A DNA stretch of 64,000 bases from Candidatus Fimenecus excrementigallinarum (GTDB lineage: Bacteria > Bacillota > Clostridia > Oscillospirales > Acutalibacteraceae), in the NCBI GenBank assembly GCA_018714805.1, contig DVMW01000028.1:1-64000 (forward strand), read 5' to 3'. Shown piece by piece: positions 1 through 9,426 of this stretch. The position numbers and the translations under genes are program-made. The notes beneath the pieces were generated by a model. The model was not told where the DNA came from, ran no database searches, and saw nothing but the letters and a program-made list of their open reading frames with translations. Position 1 is the stretch's first letter, and each line of letters begins with the position of its first letter.

Positions 1-173
1 GCCACCTCAGGCCCTCTCGCGGTGCCCAAAATTTGCCTCGCTTTGGAGCGCGGGCAAATTTTGACCGCTTCGCCGCCCTCGCCTCGCTTTTTCCGCCACC
101 GGCGGCGCTTCGGCGACGGCGCCCGTCAGAGGGAGGAACGGTAGGTGCTGACTTTTGGTTTCATCGCAGCCGG
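1..173 (+). repeat. Degenerate copy of the hairpin-rich intergenic repeat
   Basis: The segment ends in two blocks shared with better copies. GTCAGAGGGAGGAA (125-138) recurs at 16520-16860. The 26-nt block at 148-173 is the exact reverse complement of 20543-20568. The front part folds into its own hairpin: CAAAATTTGCC at 27-37 pairs with GGCAAATTTTG at 53-63. The copy is truncated by the window edge. I see no gene in it. Confidence 0.7.
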
Positions 174-423
174 GGCAGTGCGATTCACCCCCGTTATCTG
201 TGCGGCGGCATACTATTTATATATAGTATACATGGCGGTCGGCTGGGCGACGAACGCGCGTTCACCCGGCGGTTTGCGGGGCTTTGGCGCGGTGCGCGGC
301 CGGCGGCGCGCCGCGTGAGACGCGGAAAACCACTACATCTTGTGGTCAAATTTTTCCAAAACCGATTCCCCGAAAAAAGTTCGGATTTTCGGCTGTTTGC
401 ACGAACTTTTTTAGAAAAACTTG
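174..423. other. Non-coding stretch upstream of the S10 promoter
   Basis: No supportable gene. It holds an AT-rich inverted repeat (ATACTAT 210-216 with ATAGTAT 223-229), an 11-bp inverted repeat just upstream of the promoter (AAAAAAGTTCG 373-383 with CGAACTTTTTT 402-412), and a small box with ACCAC/GTGGT arms near 330-347. The last two are AT-rich and could be an UP-element or operator. That reading is inference. Confidence 0.5.
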
Positions 424-452
424 TTGCATTTTCCAAAAGGGTATGGTAGAAT
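424..452 (+). promoter_or_regulatory. SigA-type promoter of the S10 operon
   Basis: TTGCAT (424-429), a 17-nt spacer and TAGAAT (447-452), with a TGG extended -10 triplet directly in front. It is the only good promoter between the repeat and rpsJ. It implies a leader of roughly 295 nt. Confidence 0.75.
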
Positions 453-650
453 ACCAAGGCACGCGTGGAAAAGGGACAGCCATGCCCTTTTTGCGCGGTA
501 GATATGCGATGATGCGGTAGGTGGCTGCACGCAAAAACGATGCAGGGAATTACCGCGGAGTATGTCCGATTCCAAACCGGGCGACCCATACTGTCCCGTC
601 CGAGGCGGCTTGCGCGCTGTCGGGGGGATTGTGCGCGCATTCTGCGCCGT

Positions 651-678
651 CCGAAAAACGCTGGTTTTTCGGTTTTTT
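651..678 (+). terminator. Intrinsic terminator in the S10 leader (attenuator)
   Basis: A 9-bp perfect stem (CCGAAAAAC 651-659 with GTTTTTCGG 664-672), loop GCTG, followed by six T. No gene lies between the promoter at 424-452 and rpsJ, so this terminator stands inside the leader of its own operon. Attenuation of the whole ribosomal operon is the natural reading. Confidence 0.75.
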
Positions 679-753
679 GTTCGGGAGGAAGAAAACACCC
701 GGCAACGTTGCAGAAAAGCGCTTGCCCTACTTACTTCAAAGGAGGCAAAACAC

Positions 754-1071
754 ATGGCTGCACAGAAAGGCAAAAAGATTCGCATTCGCTTGAAGGGGTA
801 CGACCACGACCTTGTGGACCGTGCTTCGGAGCGCATCGTCGAGACCGCCAAGCGCACCGGCGCGCAGGTCTCCGGCCCCGTTCCGCTGCCCACCGAAAAG
901 GAAGTCGTCACCATCCTGCGCGCGGTCCACAAGGATAAGGACAGCCGCGAGCAGTTCGAGCAGAGAACGCACAAACGGCTCATCGACATCCTCAGACCTT
1001 CGAACAAGACCGTCGAAGCGCTGACGAACCTTGAGCTTCCCGCGGGCGTGGACATCGAGATTAAGCTGTAA
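754..1071 (+). CDS. rpsJ: 30S ribosomal protein S10
   Basis: S10 sits in the 30S head; as NusE it also partners NusB in transcription antitermination. The product is 105 residues, the family's usual length, with the conserved [10 protein letters not shown] stretch near residues 68-77. The start is set by a consensus AAAGGAGG eight bases upstream. An in-frame start at 562 would add 64 residues that the family lacks. It is the first gene of the S10-spc-alpha superoperon and follows a long leader with an attenuator at 651-678. Confidence 0.97.
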   Translation: MAAQKGKKIRIRLKGYDHDLVDRASERIVETAKRTGAQVSGPVPLPTEKEVVTILRAVHKDKDSREQFEQRTHKRLIDILRPSNKTVEALTNLELPAGVDIEIKL

Positions 1072-1137
1072 GGCGCTCGGTTCTGCCCACAGGTCAAGTT
1101 GGCTTGCGCCAACCAATAACCAAAGGAGGAAAAAACT

Positions 1138-1770
1138 ATGCAAAAAGGTCTTATCGGAAAAAAAGTCGGCATGACCCAGCTGTTTGACGAAAACGGCAAG
1201 GTCATCCCCGTCACCGTCGTAGAGGCGGGACCCTGCGTTGTCGTGCAGAAGAAGACCGTGGAAAAGGACGGCTATGCGGCCGTGCAGGTCGGCTTCGGCG
1301 ACGTGAAGGTCACCCGCGTCAATAAGCCCCTCGCCGGGCACTTCAAGAAGGCGGACGTCGCGCCGAAAAAGGTGCTTAAGGAATTCCGCCTTGCAGACAC
1401 CGACAGCCTCAGCGTCGGCGACATTTTGAAGGCCGACGTCTTCGCCGCGGGCGACCGCGTGGACGTGGTCGGCACCTCGAAGGGCAAGGGCACGGCCGGC
1501 GCGATTAAGCGCTGGAACTTCGGCCGCCTTAAGGAGTCCCACGGTACGGGCCCCGTCGCCCGCCATGCGGGTTCTCTGGGCGCGTGCTCGGACCCGTCGC
1601 GCGTCTATAAGGGCAAGAAGCTCGCCGGCCATCTCGGCGCCGAGCGGGTCACGATTCAGAACCTCGACGTCGTCAAGGTCGACGCCGACAACAACCTCAT
1701 CGCCGTCAAAGGCGCCATCCCCGGCCCGCGGGGCGGGATTGTGGTCCTTGCCGACACGGTGAAGAAGTAA
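1138..1770 (+). CDS. rplC: 50S ribosomal protein L3
   Basis: L3 is an early 50S assembly protein whose extended loop reaches the peptidyl-transferase centre. The 210 residues open with the family signature [15 protein letters not shown] and carry the conserved [13 protein letters not shown] loop around residues 138-151. AAAGGAGG lies just upstream. The 66-base gap after rpsJ holds only a small GTTGGCTTGCGCCAAC hairpin. Second gene of the S10 operon. Confidence 0.97.
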   Translation: MQKGLIGKKVGMTQLFDENGKVIPVTVVEAGPCVVVQKKTVEKDGYAAVQVGFGDVKVTRVNKPLAGHFKKADVAPKKVLKEFRLADTDSLSVGDILKADVFAAGDRVDVVGTSKGKGTAGAIKRWNFGRLKESHGTGPVARHAGSLGACSDPSRVYKGKKLAGHLGAERVTIQNLDVVKVDADNNLIAVKGAIPGPRGGIVVLADTVKK

Positions 1771-1786
1771 GGAAGGAGTGTTTGAA

Positions 1787-2413
1787 ATGACGAAAATCGC
1801 AGTTCTCGACAAGGCCGGCAAAAAAGTCTCCGACCTTACGCTCAACGAAAGCGTCTTTGCCATTGCGCCCAACGAATCTGCCATGCATCTGATGGTCTTA
1901 AGCTACCTCGCCGCCCAGCGGCCGGGCACGCAGTCGACCCGCACTCGTTCCGAGGTTTCCGGCGGCGGCAAGAAGCCGTGGCGCCAGAAGGGCACCGGCC
2001 GCGCCCGTCAGGGCTCGACGAGAGCGCCCCAGTGGACGCACGGCGGCATCGCGCTCGGCCCGAAGCCGCGCGAATACGGCCTGGACGTCAACAAGAAGGT
2101 CCGCCGTCTTGCGATGCGCTCGGCGCTGTCCGCGAAGGTCGCGGCGGGCGAGATGATTGTGCTCGACGATTTCGGCCTCGACGCCATTAAGACGAAGGAC
2201 GTCGCGGCGGTGCTCGCGGCCGTCAAGGCGGACGCGAAAACGCTTATCGTCCTGCCCGAAAAGGACGACGTCGTGTACAAGAGTGCGCGCAACCTCGAAA
2301 AGACCAACGTCTCCCTCGTCAGCACGCTGAACGTCTACGACATCCTCAACTGCAACACGATTGTGGTGCTCAAGGACGCCGTGGCAAAGATTGAGGAGGT
2401 TTACGCATCATGA
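1787..2413 (+). CDS. rplD: 50S ribosomal protein L4
   Basis: L4 (208 residues) lines the peptide exit tunnel. Its internal loop shows the conserved GGGKKPWRQKGTGRARQG segment near residues 61-78. In Enterobacteria L4 represses the S10 operon through its leader; whether that happens here is unknown, but the leader does carry a terminator. I chose the ATG with AAGGAG eight bases upstream; the in-frame GTG at 1778 overlaps that ribosome binding site. The stop overlaps the start of rplW as ATGA. Confidence 0.96.
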   Translation: MTKIAVLDKAGKKVSDLTLNESVFAIAPNESAMHLMVLSYLAAQRPGTQSTRTRSEVSGGGKKPWRQKGTGRARQGSTRAPQWTHGGIALGPKPREYGLDVNKKVRRLAMRSALSAKVAAGEMIVLDDFGLDAIKTKDVAAVLAAVKADAKTLIVLPEKDDVVYKSARNLEKTNVSLVSTLNVYDILNCNTIVVLKDAVAKIEEVYAS

Positions 2414-2703
2414 AGCTTGCCCAGGACATCATCCTGCGCCCCGTCATCACCGAAGAGAGCATGGCGGGCCAGGCGCTGAAAAAGTATACGTTCCAGGTTG
2501 CGAAGGACGCGACCAAGCCGGAGGTGAAGGCCGCCGTCGAGCAGCTGTTCGGCGTGAAGGTGCAGAAGGTCAACACCATCCGCGTGCGCGGCCACCTGCG
2601 CCGCTACGGCCGGTTCGAGGGCTACACGGCCTCCTGGAAAAAGGCGGTCGTCACCCTGACCGAGGATTCCAAGACCATCGAGTTCTTCGACGGTATGATG
2701 TAA
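2410..2703 (+). CDS. rplW: 50S ribosomal protein L23
   Basis: L23 (97 residues) surrounds the tunnel exit and is a docking site for trigger factor and SRP. The ends match the family: an N-terminal DIILRPVITEES motif, then the VNT-RVRGHLRRYGR loop. It overlaps rplD by four bases (ATGA), so translation is probably coupled. The 68-base gap to rplB carries the next AAGGAG site. Confidence 0.96.
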   Translation: MKLAQDIILRPVITEESMAGQALKKYTFQVAKDATKPEVKAAVEQLFGVKVQKVNTIRVRGHLRRYGRFEGYTASWKKAVVTLTEDSKTIEFFDGMM

Positions 2704-2771
2704 GACACCTGACGATAATGTATGGAGCTGCGGCATGGCTCCGCTAAATCGTTCCAAGGAGAGTGAAACAA

Positions 2772-3605
2772 ATGTCGATTAAAGTCTACAAGCCGACAAC
2801 GAACGCGCGCCGCAATATGTCGGTTACGGATTATTCCGAGCTTTCGAAAAACGGCCCCGAAAGAAGCCTGCTTGCCCCGCTGAACAAAAAGGCGGGCCGC
2901 AACAGCTACGGCCGCATCACCGTCCGCCACCGCGGCGGCGGCAACCGCAGAAAATACCGCATCATCGACTTCAAGCGCGATAAGGTCGATATGCCCGCCA
3001 CCGTGCTCACCCTTGAGTACGACCCGAACCGCTCGGCGCACATTGCGCTTGTGCAGTATACGGACGGCGAAAAGCGCTACATCCTCGCCCCCGCGGGCTT
3101 AAAGGTCGGCGACAAGGTCGAGGCCGGCGCCTCGGCGGACATCAAGGTGGGCAACGCCCTGCCGCTGTCCGCTATCCCGACCGGTACGATGGTCCACAAC
3201 GTCGAGCTGTATCCCGGCCGCGGCGGCCAGCTTGCCCGCGCCGCCGGCAACGCCGCGCAGCTTATGGCGAAGGAGGGCGCGTACGCGCTGCTGCGCCTGC
3301 CGTCCGGCGAGCTCCGCAACGTTTCCGCCCAGTGCTTCGCGACCGTCGGCACCGTCGGCAACGCGGACCACGAAAACGTCAAGATTGGCAAGGCCGGCCG
3401 CACCCGCCACCTGGGCGTGCGCCCGACCGTCCGCGGTTCCGTCATGAACCCGAACGACCACCCGCACGGCGGCGGCGAGGGCAAATCGCCCGTCGGCCGT
3501 CCCGGGCCCTGCACGCCGTGGGGCAAGCCCGCGCTCGGCTATAAGACCAGAGCCAAGAAGAACCGCTCCGATAAGTTTATCGTGAAGCGCCGCAACGGCA
3601 AATAA
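2772..3605 (+). CDS. rplB: 50S ribosomal protein L2
   Basis: L2 is a primary 23S-binding protein needed for subunit joining and peptidyl-transferase activity. The product is 277 residues, standard length. The glycine/histidine-rich [14 protein letters not shown] motif near residues 229-242 contains the histidine implicated in activity. The ATG is placed by AAGGAG and by the conserved [12 protein letters not shown]-terminus; an in-frame GTG nine bases upstream overlaps the ribosome binding site. Confidence 0.97.
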   Translation: MSIKVYKPTTNARRNMSVTDYSELSKNGPERSLLAPLNKKAGRNSYGRITVRHRGGGNRRKYRIIDFKRDKVDMPATVLTLEYDPNRSAHIALVQYTDGEKRYILAPAGLKVGDKVEAGASADIKVGNALPLSAIPTGTMVHNVELYPGRGGQLARAAGNAAQLMAKEGAYALLRLPSGELRNVSAQCFATVGTVGNADHENVKIGKAGRTRHLGVRPTVRGSVMNPNDHPHGGGEGKSPVGRPGPCTPWGKPALGYKTRAKKNRSDKFIVKRRNGK

Positions 3606-3624
3606 GCCGAAAGGAGTGTAGAGC

Positions 3625-3906
3625 ATGAGCAGAAGCGTTAAAAAAGGACCGTACGTTGCCCCGAAGCTGCTGGCGCGCGTACAGAAAATGAATGAAGCCG
3701 GCGAAAAGATTGTCTTAAAGACCTGGAGCCGCAGCTCGACTATATTCCCGGACTTTGTCGGCCACACCTTTGCCGTTCACGACGGGCGCAAGCACGTGCC
3801 GGTGTACGTCACGGAGGACATGGTCGGCCACAAGCTCGGCGAGTTTGCGCCGACGCGGACCTTCCGCGGCCATGCGGGGTCGAAGACCTCGAACAACGGC
3901 AAGTAA
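3625..3906 (+). CDS. rpsS: 30S ribosomal protein S19
   Basis: S19 (93 residues) lies in the 30S head and touches tRNA and bridge B1. It begins MSRSVKKGP, and [20 protein letters not shown] and the C-terminal TRTFRGHAG match the family. The AAAGGAGTG site upstream is repeated almost unchanged before rplV (GCCGAAAGGAGTGTA in both gaps), a small local duplication of the intergenic sequence. Confidence 0.97.
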   Translation: MSRSVKKGPYVAPKLLARVQKMNEAGEKIVLKTWSRSSTIFPDFVGHTFAVHDGRKHVPVYVTEDMVGHKLGEFAPTRTFRGHAGSKTSNNGK

Positions 3907-3925
3907 GCCGAAAGGAGTGTAACGA

Positions 3926-4258
3926 ATGGAAGCAATTGCAAAAGCCAACCATGTGCGCATTGCCCCCCGCAAGGTCAAGATTGTCCTGGACCTCATCCGG
4001 AACAAGCCCTGCGACGAGGCGGCGGCAATCCTCAAGTTCACACCCAAGGCTGCGTGCGAGCCGCTCGGAAAGCTGCTGAAGTCCGCCATGGCGAACGCTG
4101 AAATGAAGGATATGGACACCTCGCGCCTGTACGTCGCCGCGTGCCGTGTCGACCAGGGCCCGACCCTCAAGCGCATCCGTCCGCGGGCGCAGGGCCGCGC
4201 ATACCGAATCAACAAAAAGACTTCGCACATTACGCTTGTGCTGAAGGAAGCGGAATAA
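3926..4258 (+). CDS. rplV: 50S ribosomal protein L22
   Basis: L22 (110 residues) sends a beta-hairpin into the exit tunnel, where changes can confer macrolide resistance. The N-terminal [16 protein letters not shown] and the hairpin region ending in [17 protein letters not shown] are visible. Nothing in the hairpin is obviously altered. The gap to rpsC is 15 bases. Confidence 0.96.
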   Translation: MEAIAKANHVRIAPRKVKIVLDLIRNKPCDEAAAILKFTPKAACEPLGKLLKSAMANAEMKDMDTSRLYVAACRVDQGPTLKRIRPRAQGRAYRINKKTSHITLVLKEAE

Positions 4259-4273
4259 GCGGGGAGGTACACA

Positions 4274-4948
4274 ATGGGACAGAAAGTGAATCCCACCGGT
4301 CTTCGCATCGGTGTCATCAAAAACTGGGAGTCGCGCTGGTACGCCGATAAAAAGGAATTCGGCGACACGCTGATTTCCGACAACAAGCTGCGCAGCTATC
4401 TCCTCAAGACGCTTGCCCCCGCGGGCGTGCCGAAGGTGGAGATTGAACGCGACGCGAAGCGCGTGCGCATCAACATCTACTGCGCAAAGCCCGGCATGGT
4501 TATCGGCAAGGGCGGCGCGGAGATTGAAAAGCTCAAGGGGACCTGCAAAAAGCTGCTCGGCGGCGACAAGGACGTTTACATCAACATCGTCGAAATCAAG
4601 CAGCCCGACTTAAACGCCCAGCTCGTCGCGGAAAACATCGCGTCGCAGCTCGAACGCCGCATTTCGTTCCGCCGCGCACTCAAGCAGAGCATCAGCCGGA
4701 CGATGAAGCTCGGCGCCAAGGGCATTAAGACCCAGGTCAGCGGCCGCTTGGGCGGCGCGGAAATTGCGCGCACCGAGCACTATCACGAAGGGACCATCCC
4801 GCTGCAGACCATCCGTGCGGACATCGACTACGGCTTTGCCGAGGCGAAGACGACCTACGGCCGCATCGGCGTGAAGGTCTGGATTTATAAGGGCGAAGTC
4901 CTGCACGACACCCGCAGAACTTCCCGCAGAGAAGGAGGCGCGAAATAA
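4274..4948 (+). CDS. rpsC: 30S ribosomal protein S3
   Basis: S3 (224 residues) forms part of the mRNA entry channel. The N-terminal half holds a type II KH domain with the GxxG loop seen as [15 protein letters not shown] near residues 75-89. The C-terminal half carries the [10 protein letters not shown] motif. The start follows a GGGGAGG site. The stop shares one base with the rplP start (TAATG). Confidence 0.97.
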   Translation: MGQKVNPTGLRIGVIKNWESRWYADKKEFGDTLISDNKLRSYLLKTLAPAGVPKVEIERDAKRVRINIYCAKPGMVIGKGGAEIEKLKGTCKKLLGGDKDVYINIVEIKQPDLNAQLVAENIASQLERRISFRRALKQSISRTMKLGAKGIKTQVSGRLGGAEIARTEHYHEGTIPLQTIRADIDYGFAEAKTTYGRIGVKVWIYKGEVLHDTRRTSRREGGAK

Positions 4949-5382
4949 TGCTGCTGCCGAAGAGAGTCAAATACCGCAGGGTCCACCGCGGACGCCTGAC
5001 CGGTAAAGCCGCCAGAGGCACCAAGGTCAGCTACGGCGATTTCGGCCTTGTGTCTTTGGAGCCCGCCTGGATTACATCCAACCAGATTGAAGCCGCCCGT
5101 ATCGCCATGACGCGTTACATCAAGCGCGGCGGTCAGGTCTGGATTAAGATTTTCCCCGACAAGCCCATTACCGAAAAGCCCGCCGAGACCCGCATGGGTT
5201 CCGGTAAAGGCTCGCCCGAGTACTGGGTCGCGGTCGTCAAGCCCGGCCGCGTCATGTTCGAAATTGCCGGCGTTTCCGAGGAGACCGCGCGCGAGGCCAT
5301 GCGCCTTGCCGCCAACAAGCTCCCCGTGAAGTGCAAGTTCGTTTCCAAGGCACAGCAGGAAGAGGAAGGTGAGCAGGCATGA
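4948..5382 (+). CDS. rplP: 50S ribosomal protein L16
   Basis: L16 (144 residues) contacts A-site tRNA and is a late 50S assembly protein. [15 protein letters not shown] and the [18 protein letters not shown] segment near residues 86-103 are diagnostic. It is coupled at both ends: one base shared with rpsC, four bases with rpmC. The AGAAGGAGG site lies inside the end of rpsC. Confidence 0.97.
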   Translation: MLLPKRVKYRRVHRGRLTGKAARGTKVSYGDFGLVSLEPAWITSNQIEAARIAMTRYIKRGGQVWIKIFPDKPITEKPAETRMGSGKGSPEYWVAVVKPGRVMFEIAGVSEETAREAMRLAANKLPVKCKFVSKAQQEEEGEQA

Positions 5383-5582
5383 AGGCAAGTGAACTGAGAA
5401 AACTCTCCCCTTCGGAGCTCGATAAGAAGCTGCTCGAGCTCAAAGACGAGCTGTTCAAGCTGCGCTTTCAGCAGGCGGTCAACCAGCTCGACAATCCGAT
5501 GCGCATTTCCGCCGTCAAAAAAGACATCGCGCGCGTAAAGACCATCCAGCGCGACGTCGAGCTGCACGGCGCGCAGTCGTAA
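5379..5582 (+). CDS. rpmC: 50S ribosomal protein L29
   Basis: L29 (67 residues) is a two-helix protein beside L23 at the tunnel exit. The leucine-rich helix ([20 protein letters not shown]) and the second helix with the [13 protein letters not shown] pattern fit the family. Its start overlaps the rplP stop as ATGA, with the ribosome binding site inside rplP. Confidence 0.96.
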   Translation: MKASELRKLSPSELDKKLLELKDELFKLRFQQAVNQLDNPMRISAVKKDIARVKTIQRDVELHGAQS

Positions 5583-5600
5583 TAAGGAGGGCACACGAAA

Positions 5601-5858
5601 ATGAGCGAAAGAAACCTCAGAAAAACGCAGGTCGGCATTGTGACCAGCGACAAAATGGACAAAACCGTTGTGGTCTCCATCAAGGACAGGGTCCAGCACC
5701 CGCTGTATAAGAAGATTGTCAACCGCACGGTCAAAATCAAGGCGCACGACGAGAAAAACGAGTGCGGCGTCGGCGACCGCGTACTGGTTATGGAAACGCG
5801 TCCGCTCTCGAAGGACAAGAGATGGCGCGTCGCCCAGATTATCGAGAAAGCGAAGTAA
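5601..5858 (+). CDS. rpsQ: 30S ribosomal protein S17
   Basis: S17 (85 residues) is a primary 16S-binding OB-fold protein. The family signature [16 protein letters not shown] is at residues 12-27, and [14 protein letters not shown] lies at the C-terminal end. It follows rpmC by 18 bases with an AAGGAGGG site. Normal length, no oddities. Confidence 0.97.
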   Translation: MSERNLRKTQVGIVTSDKMDKTVVVSIKDRVQHPLYKKIVNRTVKIKAHDEKNECGVGDRVLVMETRPLSKDKRWRVAQIIEKAK

Positions 5859-5878
5859 TTTCTAAGGAGGGAATTCCT

Positions 5879-6247
5879 GTGATCCAACAACAGACTTACC
5901 TCAAAGTGGCGGACAACACCGGCGCGAAAGAAATTATGTGCATTCGCGTTCTCGGCGGTTCCGGCAGAAGGTATGCCAATATCGGCGACGTTATCGTCGC
6001 TTCCGTTAAAAAGGCAGCACCCGGCGGCGTTGTGAAAAAAGGCGATGTCGTCAAGGCCGTGGTCGTGCGTTCGGCCAGCGGCGTGCGCCGCGACGACGGG
6101 ACGTACATCCGGTTCGATGAAAACGCCGCCGTCCTCATCAAAGAAGACAAGAACCCCAGAGGCACCCGTATCTTTGGGCCGGTCGCAAGAGAGCTTCGTG
6201 ACAAGGATTACATGAAGATTCTGTCTCTTGCGCCCGAAGTGCTGTAA
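5879..6247 (+). CDS. rplN: 50S ribosomal protein L14, GTG start
   Basis: L14 (122 residues) forms an inter-subunit bridge and is the target of the silencing factor RsfS. The true N-terminus is [18 protein letters not shown], so the start is GTG, with AAGGAGGG 9 bases upstream; upstream in-frame ATGs would fuse it to unrelated sequence inside rpsQ. The signature region [20 protein letters not shown] lies near residues 61-80. It is the first gene of the spc segment but has no separate promoter that I can see. Confidence 0.95.
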   Translation: MIQQQTYLKVADNTGAKEIMCIRVLGGSGRRYANIGDVIVASVKKAAPGGVVKKGDVVKAVVVRSASGVRRDDGTYIRFDENAAVLIKEDKNPRGTRIFGPVARELRDKDYMKILSLAPEVL

Positions 6248-6261
6248 GGGAGGAACGAACG

Positions 6262-6579
6262 ATGGCTAAAGTACACGTAAAAACCGGCGACACCGTGGTC
6301 GTCATCAACGGCAAGAACCGCGGCAAGCAGGGCAAGGTCATGCAGGTCTCGCCCGCAGAGGGCAAGGTTATCGTCGAGGGCGTCAACGTCGTCACCAAGC
6401 ACGTCAAGCCCCGCAAGGTCGGCGAGCCCGGCGGCCTTATCAAGGCCGAAAGCGCCCTGTATGCCGACAAGGTCCAGCTCGTCTGCCCGAAGTGCAGCAA
6501 GCCCACCCGCGTGGGCCACGAGGGCACCGGCAAGGACAAGAAGCGCGTCTGCAAAAAATGCGGCGCCAAGATTGACTAA
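6262..6579 (+). CDS. rplX: 50S ribosomal protein L24
   Basis: L24 (105 residues) initiates 50S assembly. A KOW motif ([18 protein letters not shown]) sits at residues 8-25. The C-terminal part has paired cysteines in CPKC and CKKC, a zinc-ribbon form of L24 found in many Firmicutes. GGGAGG precedes the start. Confidence 0.96.
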   Translation: MAKVHVKTGDTVVVINGKNRGKQGKVMQVSPAEGKVIVEGVNVVTKHVKPRKVGEPGGLIKAESALYADKVQLVCPKCSKPTRVGHEGTGKDKKRVCKKCGAKID

Positions 6580-6596
6580 GGGAGGGACATAACACA

Positions 6597-7139
6597 ATGG
6601 CAGCAAGACTCAAGGAAAAATATACCGCTGAAGTTGCCCCGGCGCTCCAGAAGAAGTTCGGCTACAAAAGCGTTATGCAAATCCCGAAGCTCGACAAGAT
6701 TGTCATCAACGTCGGCTGCGGCGAAGCCCGCGACAACTCCAAGGTGCTCGACGGCGTGATGAAGGACCTCTCCCAGATTACCGGCCAGAAGCCCGTCGCC
6801 TGCAAGGCGAAGAAGTCCGTCGCGAACTTCAAGCTGCGCGAGGGCATGACCATCGGCGCGAAGGTGACGCTGCGCGGCGAGCGGATGTACGAATTCCTCG
6901 ACCGCTTCTTCAACCTCGCGCTGCCGCGCGTGCGCGACTTCCGCGGGATTAACCCCGACTCGTTCGACGGCCGCGGCAACTATTCGATGGGCGTGCGCGA
7001 GCAGCTTATCTTCCCGGAAATTGAATACGACAAGATTGACGCGGTCCGCGGCATGGACATCTGCTTTGTGACCACCGCGAACACCGATGAGGAAGCGCGT
7101 GAGCTGCTGACCCTCCTCGGCGCGCCGTTTGCGAGATAA
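6597..7139 (+). CDS. rplE: 50S ribosomal protein L5
   Basis: L5 (180 residues) binds 5S rRNA and contacts P-site t[19 protein letters not shown] near residues 24-39, the [20 protein letters not shown] block and [18 protein letters not shown] are all conserved. The preceding ribosome binding site is GGGAGGG. Nothing unusual. Confidence 0.97.
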   Translation: MAARLKEKYTAEVAPALQKKFGYKSVMQIPKLDKIVINVGCGEARDNSKVLDGVMKDLSQITGQKPVACKAKKSVANFKLREGMTIGAKVTLRGERMYEFLDRFFNLALPRVRDFRGINPDSFDGRGNYSMGVREQLIFPEIEYDKIDAVRGMDICFVTTANTDEEARELLTLLGAPFAR

Positions 7140-7153
7140 GGAGGAGGGAGACT

Positions 7154-7339
7154 ATGGCCAAGAAATCTATGAAAGTCAAGCAGGCCCGCCCTGCGAAGTA
7201 TTCGACCAGAGCGTACAACAGATGCAAAATCTGTGGCCGGCCGCATGCCTATCTCCGCAAGTACGGCGTATGCCGCATCTGCTTTAGGGAACTGGCGCAC
7301 AAGGGCCAAATCCCCGGCGTTAAGAAAGCCAGCTGGTAA
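7154..7339 (+). CDS. rpsZ: 30S ribosomal protein S14, zinc type
   Basis: This is the 61-residue S14 with four zinc-ligand cysteines at C24, C27, C40 and C43. It differs from the longer cysteine-free form made under zinc limitation in some bacteria. The conserved [20 protein letters not shown] core is complete. It lies in the usual place between rplE and rpsH with a GGAGGAGGG site. Confidence 0.97.
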   Translation: MAKKSMKVKQARPAKYSTRAYNRCKICGRPHAYLRKYGVCRICFRELAHKGQIPGVKKASW

Positions 7340-7363
7340 GCGGGCGAGATAAGGAGGAACAGT

Positions 7364-7762
7364 ATGCAAATCTCGGATTCCATCGGGGATATGCTCACCC
7401 GGATTCGCAATGCGAGCTCGGCCAAGCACGACACCGTAACGGTCCCCGCGTCCAATATGAAGAAGGCGATTGCCCAGATTCTCAAGGACGAGGGCTACAT
7501 CAAGGATTTTAAAGTGGAAGAGGACGGCAAGCAGGGCGTTATCACCATTACGCTCAAGTACGGCGCGAACCGTGCGTCCGTCATTACGGGCCTGCGCCGC
7601 GTTTCGAAGCCCGGCCTTCGCATTTACACGAACTGCGAAGATATGCCGAAGGTCATGCGCGGTCTCGGCGTGGCGATTCTGTCCACGTCGAAGGGCGTTA
7701 TGACGGACCGCGAGGCACGCAAGGCCAACGTCGGCGGCGAAGTCCTCGCCTATATCTGGTAA
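7364..7762 (+). CDS. rpsH: 30S ribosomal protein S8
   Basis: S8 (132 residues) is a primary 16S-binding protein of the central domain; in E. coli it autoregulates the spc operon. [14 protein letters not shown] begins the protein, and the C-terminal [20 protein letters not shown] signature is complete. AAGGAGG is upstream. Confidence 0.97.
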   Translation: MQISDSIGDMLTRIRNASSAKHDTVTVPASNMKKAIAQILKDEGYIKDFKVEEDGKQGVITITLKYGANRASVITGLRRVSKPGLRIYTNCEDMPKVMRGLGVAILSTSKGVMTDREARKANVGGEVLAYIW

Positions 7763-7775
7763 GGAGGGAATCGGT

Positions 7776-8321
7776 ATGTCCAGAATCGGAAGACAGCCCA
7801 TTGCTGTTCCGGCCGGCGTCGACGTCAAAATCGACGGCAGCACGGTCACCGTTAAGGGCCCCAAGGGTTCCCTGACCAGAACGGTCCACAGCAATATGCA
7901 AGTTGCGCTCGAGGACGGCGCCATCCTGGTGACCCGTCCCGACGACACCAATCTCAACAAATCCCTGCACGGGCTTACCCGCACGCTGCTGCACAACATG
8001 GTGGTCGGCGTGACGGAGGGCTTCAAAAAGGAGCTCGAGGTCAACGGCGTCGGCTACCGCGCCGCGAAGCAGGGCAAGGACCTTGTGCTCAACATCGGCT
8101 ATTCGCACCAGGTGACAATGTCCGAAACCGACGGCATCTCCATCGAGGTGCCCGCGCCGAACAAGATTGTGATTTCCGGACCCGACAAGCAGAAGGTCGG
8201 CCAGTTCGCCGCAGAGGTGCGCGAGAAGCGTCCGCCGGAGCCGTATAAGGGCAAGGGCATTAAGTACGCCGACGAGCACATCCGCCGCAAAGAGGGCAAG
8301 GCCGGCAAGGGCGGCAAGTAA
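7776..8321 (+). CDS. rplF: 50S ribosomal protein L6
   Basis: L6 (181 residues) has two similar halves near the sarcin-ricin loop. [17 protein letters not shown] and the signature [15 protein letters not shown] near residues 152-166 are visible. The spacing to rpsH is 13 bases with AAGGAGGG. Confidence 0.97.
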   Translation: MSRIGRQPIAVPAGVDVKIDGSTVTVKGPKGSLTRTVHSNMQVALEDGAILVTRPDDTNLNKSLHGLTRTLLHNMVVGVTEGFKKELEVNGVGYRAAKQGKDLVLNIGYSHQVTMSETDGISIEVPAPNKIVISGPDKQKVGQFAAEVREKRPPEPYKGKGIKYADEHIRRKEGKAGKGGK

Positions 8322-8341
8322 GAGCAAAGGAGTGAAAAGCT

Positions 8342-8701
8342 ATGGTTAACAGACCCGATACCAACAAGGCGCGCTTAAAGCGCCACAAAAGAGTCCGCGC
8401 GAAGGTCTCCGGCACCGCCGCGTGCCCGCGCCTGGACGTTTTCCGTTCACTCCAGCACATTTACGCGCAGCTCATCGACGACGTCGCGGGCGTGACGCTT
8501 GTGTCCGCCTCCACGACCGAGAAGGACTTCACGGCTTACGGCGGCAACGTGGACGCCGCCCGCGAGGTGGGCAAGCTGCTGGCTGCCCGCGCGGCCGAGA
8601 AGAACATCAAGGACTGCGTGTTTGACCGCGGCGGCTATGTCTATCACGGCCGCGTCGCCGCGCTCGCCGAAGGCGCCCGCGAGGGCGGTCTGAACTTCTG
8701 A
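8342..8701 (+). CDS. rplR: 50S ribosomal protein L18
   Basis: L18 (119 residues) binds 5S rRNA with L5. The basic N-terminus [16 protein letters not shown], the [17 protein letters not shown] strand and the C-terminal [23 protein letters not shown] are typical. No irregularities. Confidence 0.97.
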   Translation: MVNRPDTNKARLKRHKRVRAKVSGTAACPRLDVFRSLQHIYAQLIDDVAGVTLVSASTTEKDFTAYGGNVDAAREVGKLLAARAAEKNIKDCVFDRGGYVYHGRVAALAEGAREGGLNF

Positions 8702-8718
8702 GAAAGGAGAAACGGAAA

Positions 8719-9222
8719 ATGGCAAAAAGAATTGACGCCTCCGCAATGGAGCTGGAAGAAAGAGTCGTTTCAATCAACCGTGTATCCAAGACCGTCAAGG
8801 GCGGCCGTATCATGAAGTTCTCCGCGCTGGTTGTGGTCGGCGACAAAAACGGCATCGTGGGCTTCGGCCTGGGCAAATCGGGCGAAGTGCCGGACGCCAT
8901 TCGCAAGGGCATTGAAAACGCCAAGAAAAATCTCATCCAGGTTGCGCTGAAGGGCACGACCATCCCGCACGAGATTGTCGGCAAATACGGCGCCGGCGTC
9001 GTGCTGATGAAGCCCGCCGCCCCCGGTACCGGCGTTATCGCCGGCGGCCCGGTGCGCGCGGTCGTCGAAGTGGTCGGCATTAAGGATATCCGTTCGAAGG
9101 CGCTGCGCTCGAACAACCCGTGCAACGTCGTGCGCGCCACGATTGACGGGCTTTCCCGCCTGCGCAACGCCGACGCGGTCGCCGCGGTGCGCGGCAAGGC
9201 CGTCAAAGAAATTTTGGATTAA
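8719..9222 (+). CDS. rpsE: 30S ribosomal protein S5
   Basis: S5 (167 residues) helps control decoding accuracy and mRNA unwinding. The N-terminal domain shows [16 protein letters not shown] (residues 15-30); the C-terminal half has the [18 protein letters not shown] motif. AGAAAGGAG precedes the start. Confidence 0.97.
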   Translation: MAKRIDASAMELEERVVSINRVSKTVKGGRIMKFSALVVVGDKNGIVGFGLGKSGEVPDAIRKGIENAKKNLIQVALKGTTIPHEIVGKYGAGVVLMKPAAPGTGVIAGGPVRAVVEVVGIKDIRSKALRSNNPCNVVRATIDGLSRLRNADAVAAVRGKAVKEILD

Positions 9223-9234
9223 GGAGGGGCAGAC

Positions 9235-9414
9235 ATGGCCAACGTTACCGTTACGCTGAAAAAGAGTCTGATTGGCAGCAAGAAGGACCAAATCGCCACT
9301 GCCCACGCTCTTGGTCTTCACAAGATTGGGGATACGGCTTCGCAGCCCGACAACCCACAGACCCAGGGCAAGATTCGCAAGATTGCGCATCTTGTCGAGG
9401 TCACAAGCGCGTAA
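9235..9414 (+). CDS. rpmD: 50S ribosomal protein L30
   Basis: A 59-residue reading frame follows AAGGAGG and starts [15 protein letters not shown]30 is normally about 60 residues. The [16 protein letters not shown] turn and the C-terminal [12 protein letters not shown] strand match it, and the position between S5 and L15 is the standard one. L30 is dispensable in many bacteria. Confidence 0.95.
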   Translation: MANVTVTLKKSLIGSKKDQIATAHALGLHKIGDTASQPDNPQTQGKIRKIAHLVEVTSA

Positions 9415-9426
9415 GGAGGTGCAACG

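Noticed and set aside
33-640. Several overlapping short open frames in the S10 upstream region
   Set aside because: They lie in repeat and leader sequence, lack ribosome binding sites and encode arginine-rich shadow sequence.
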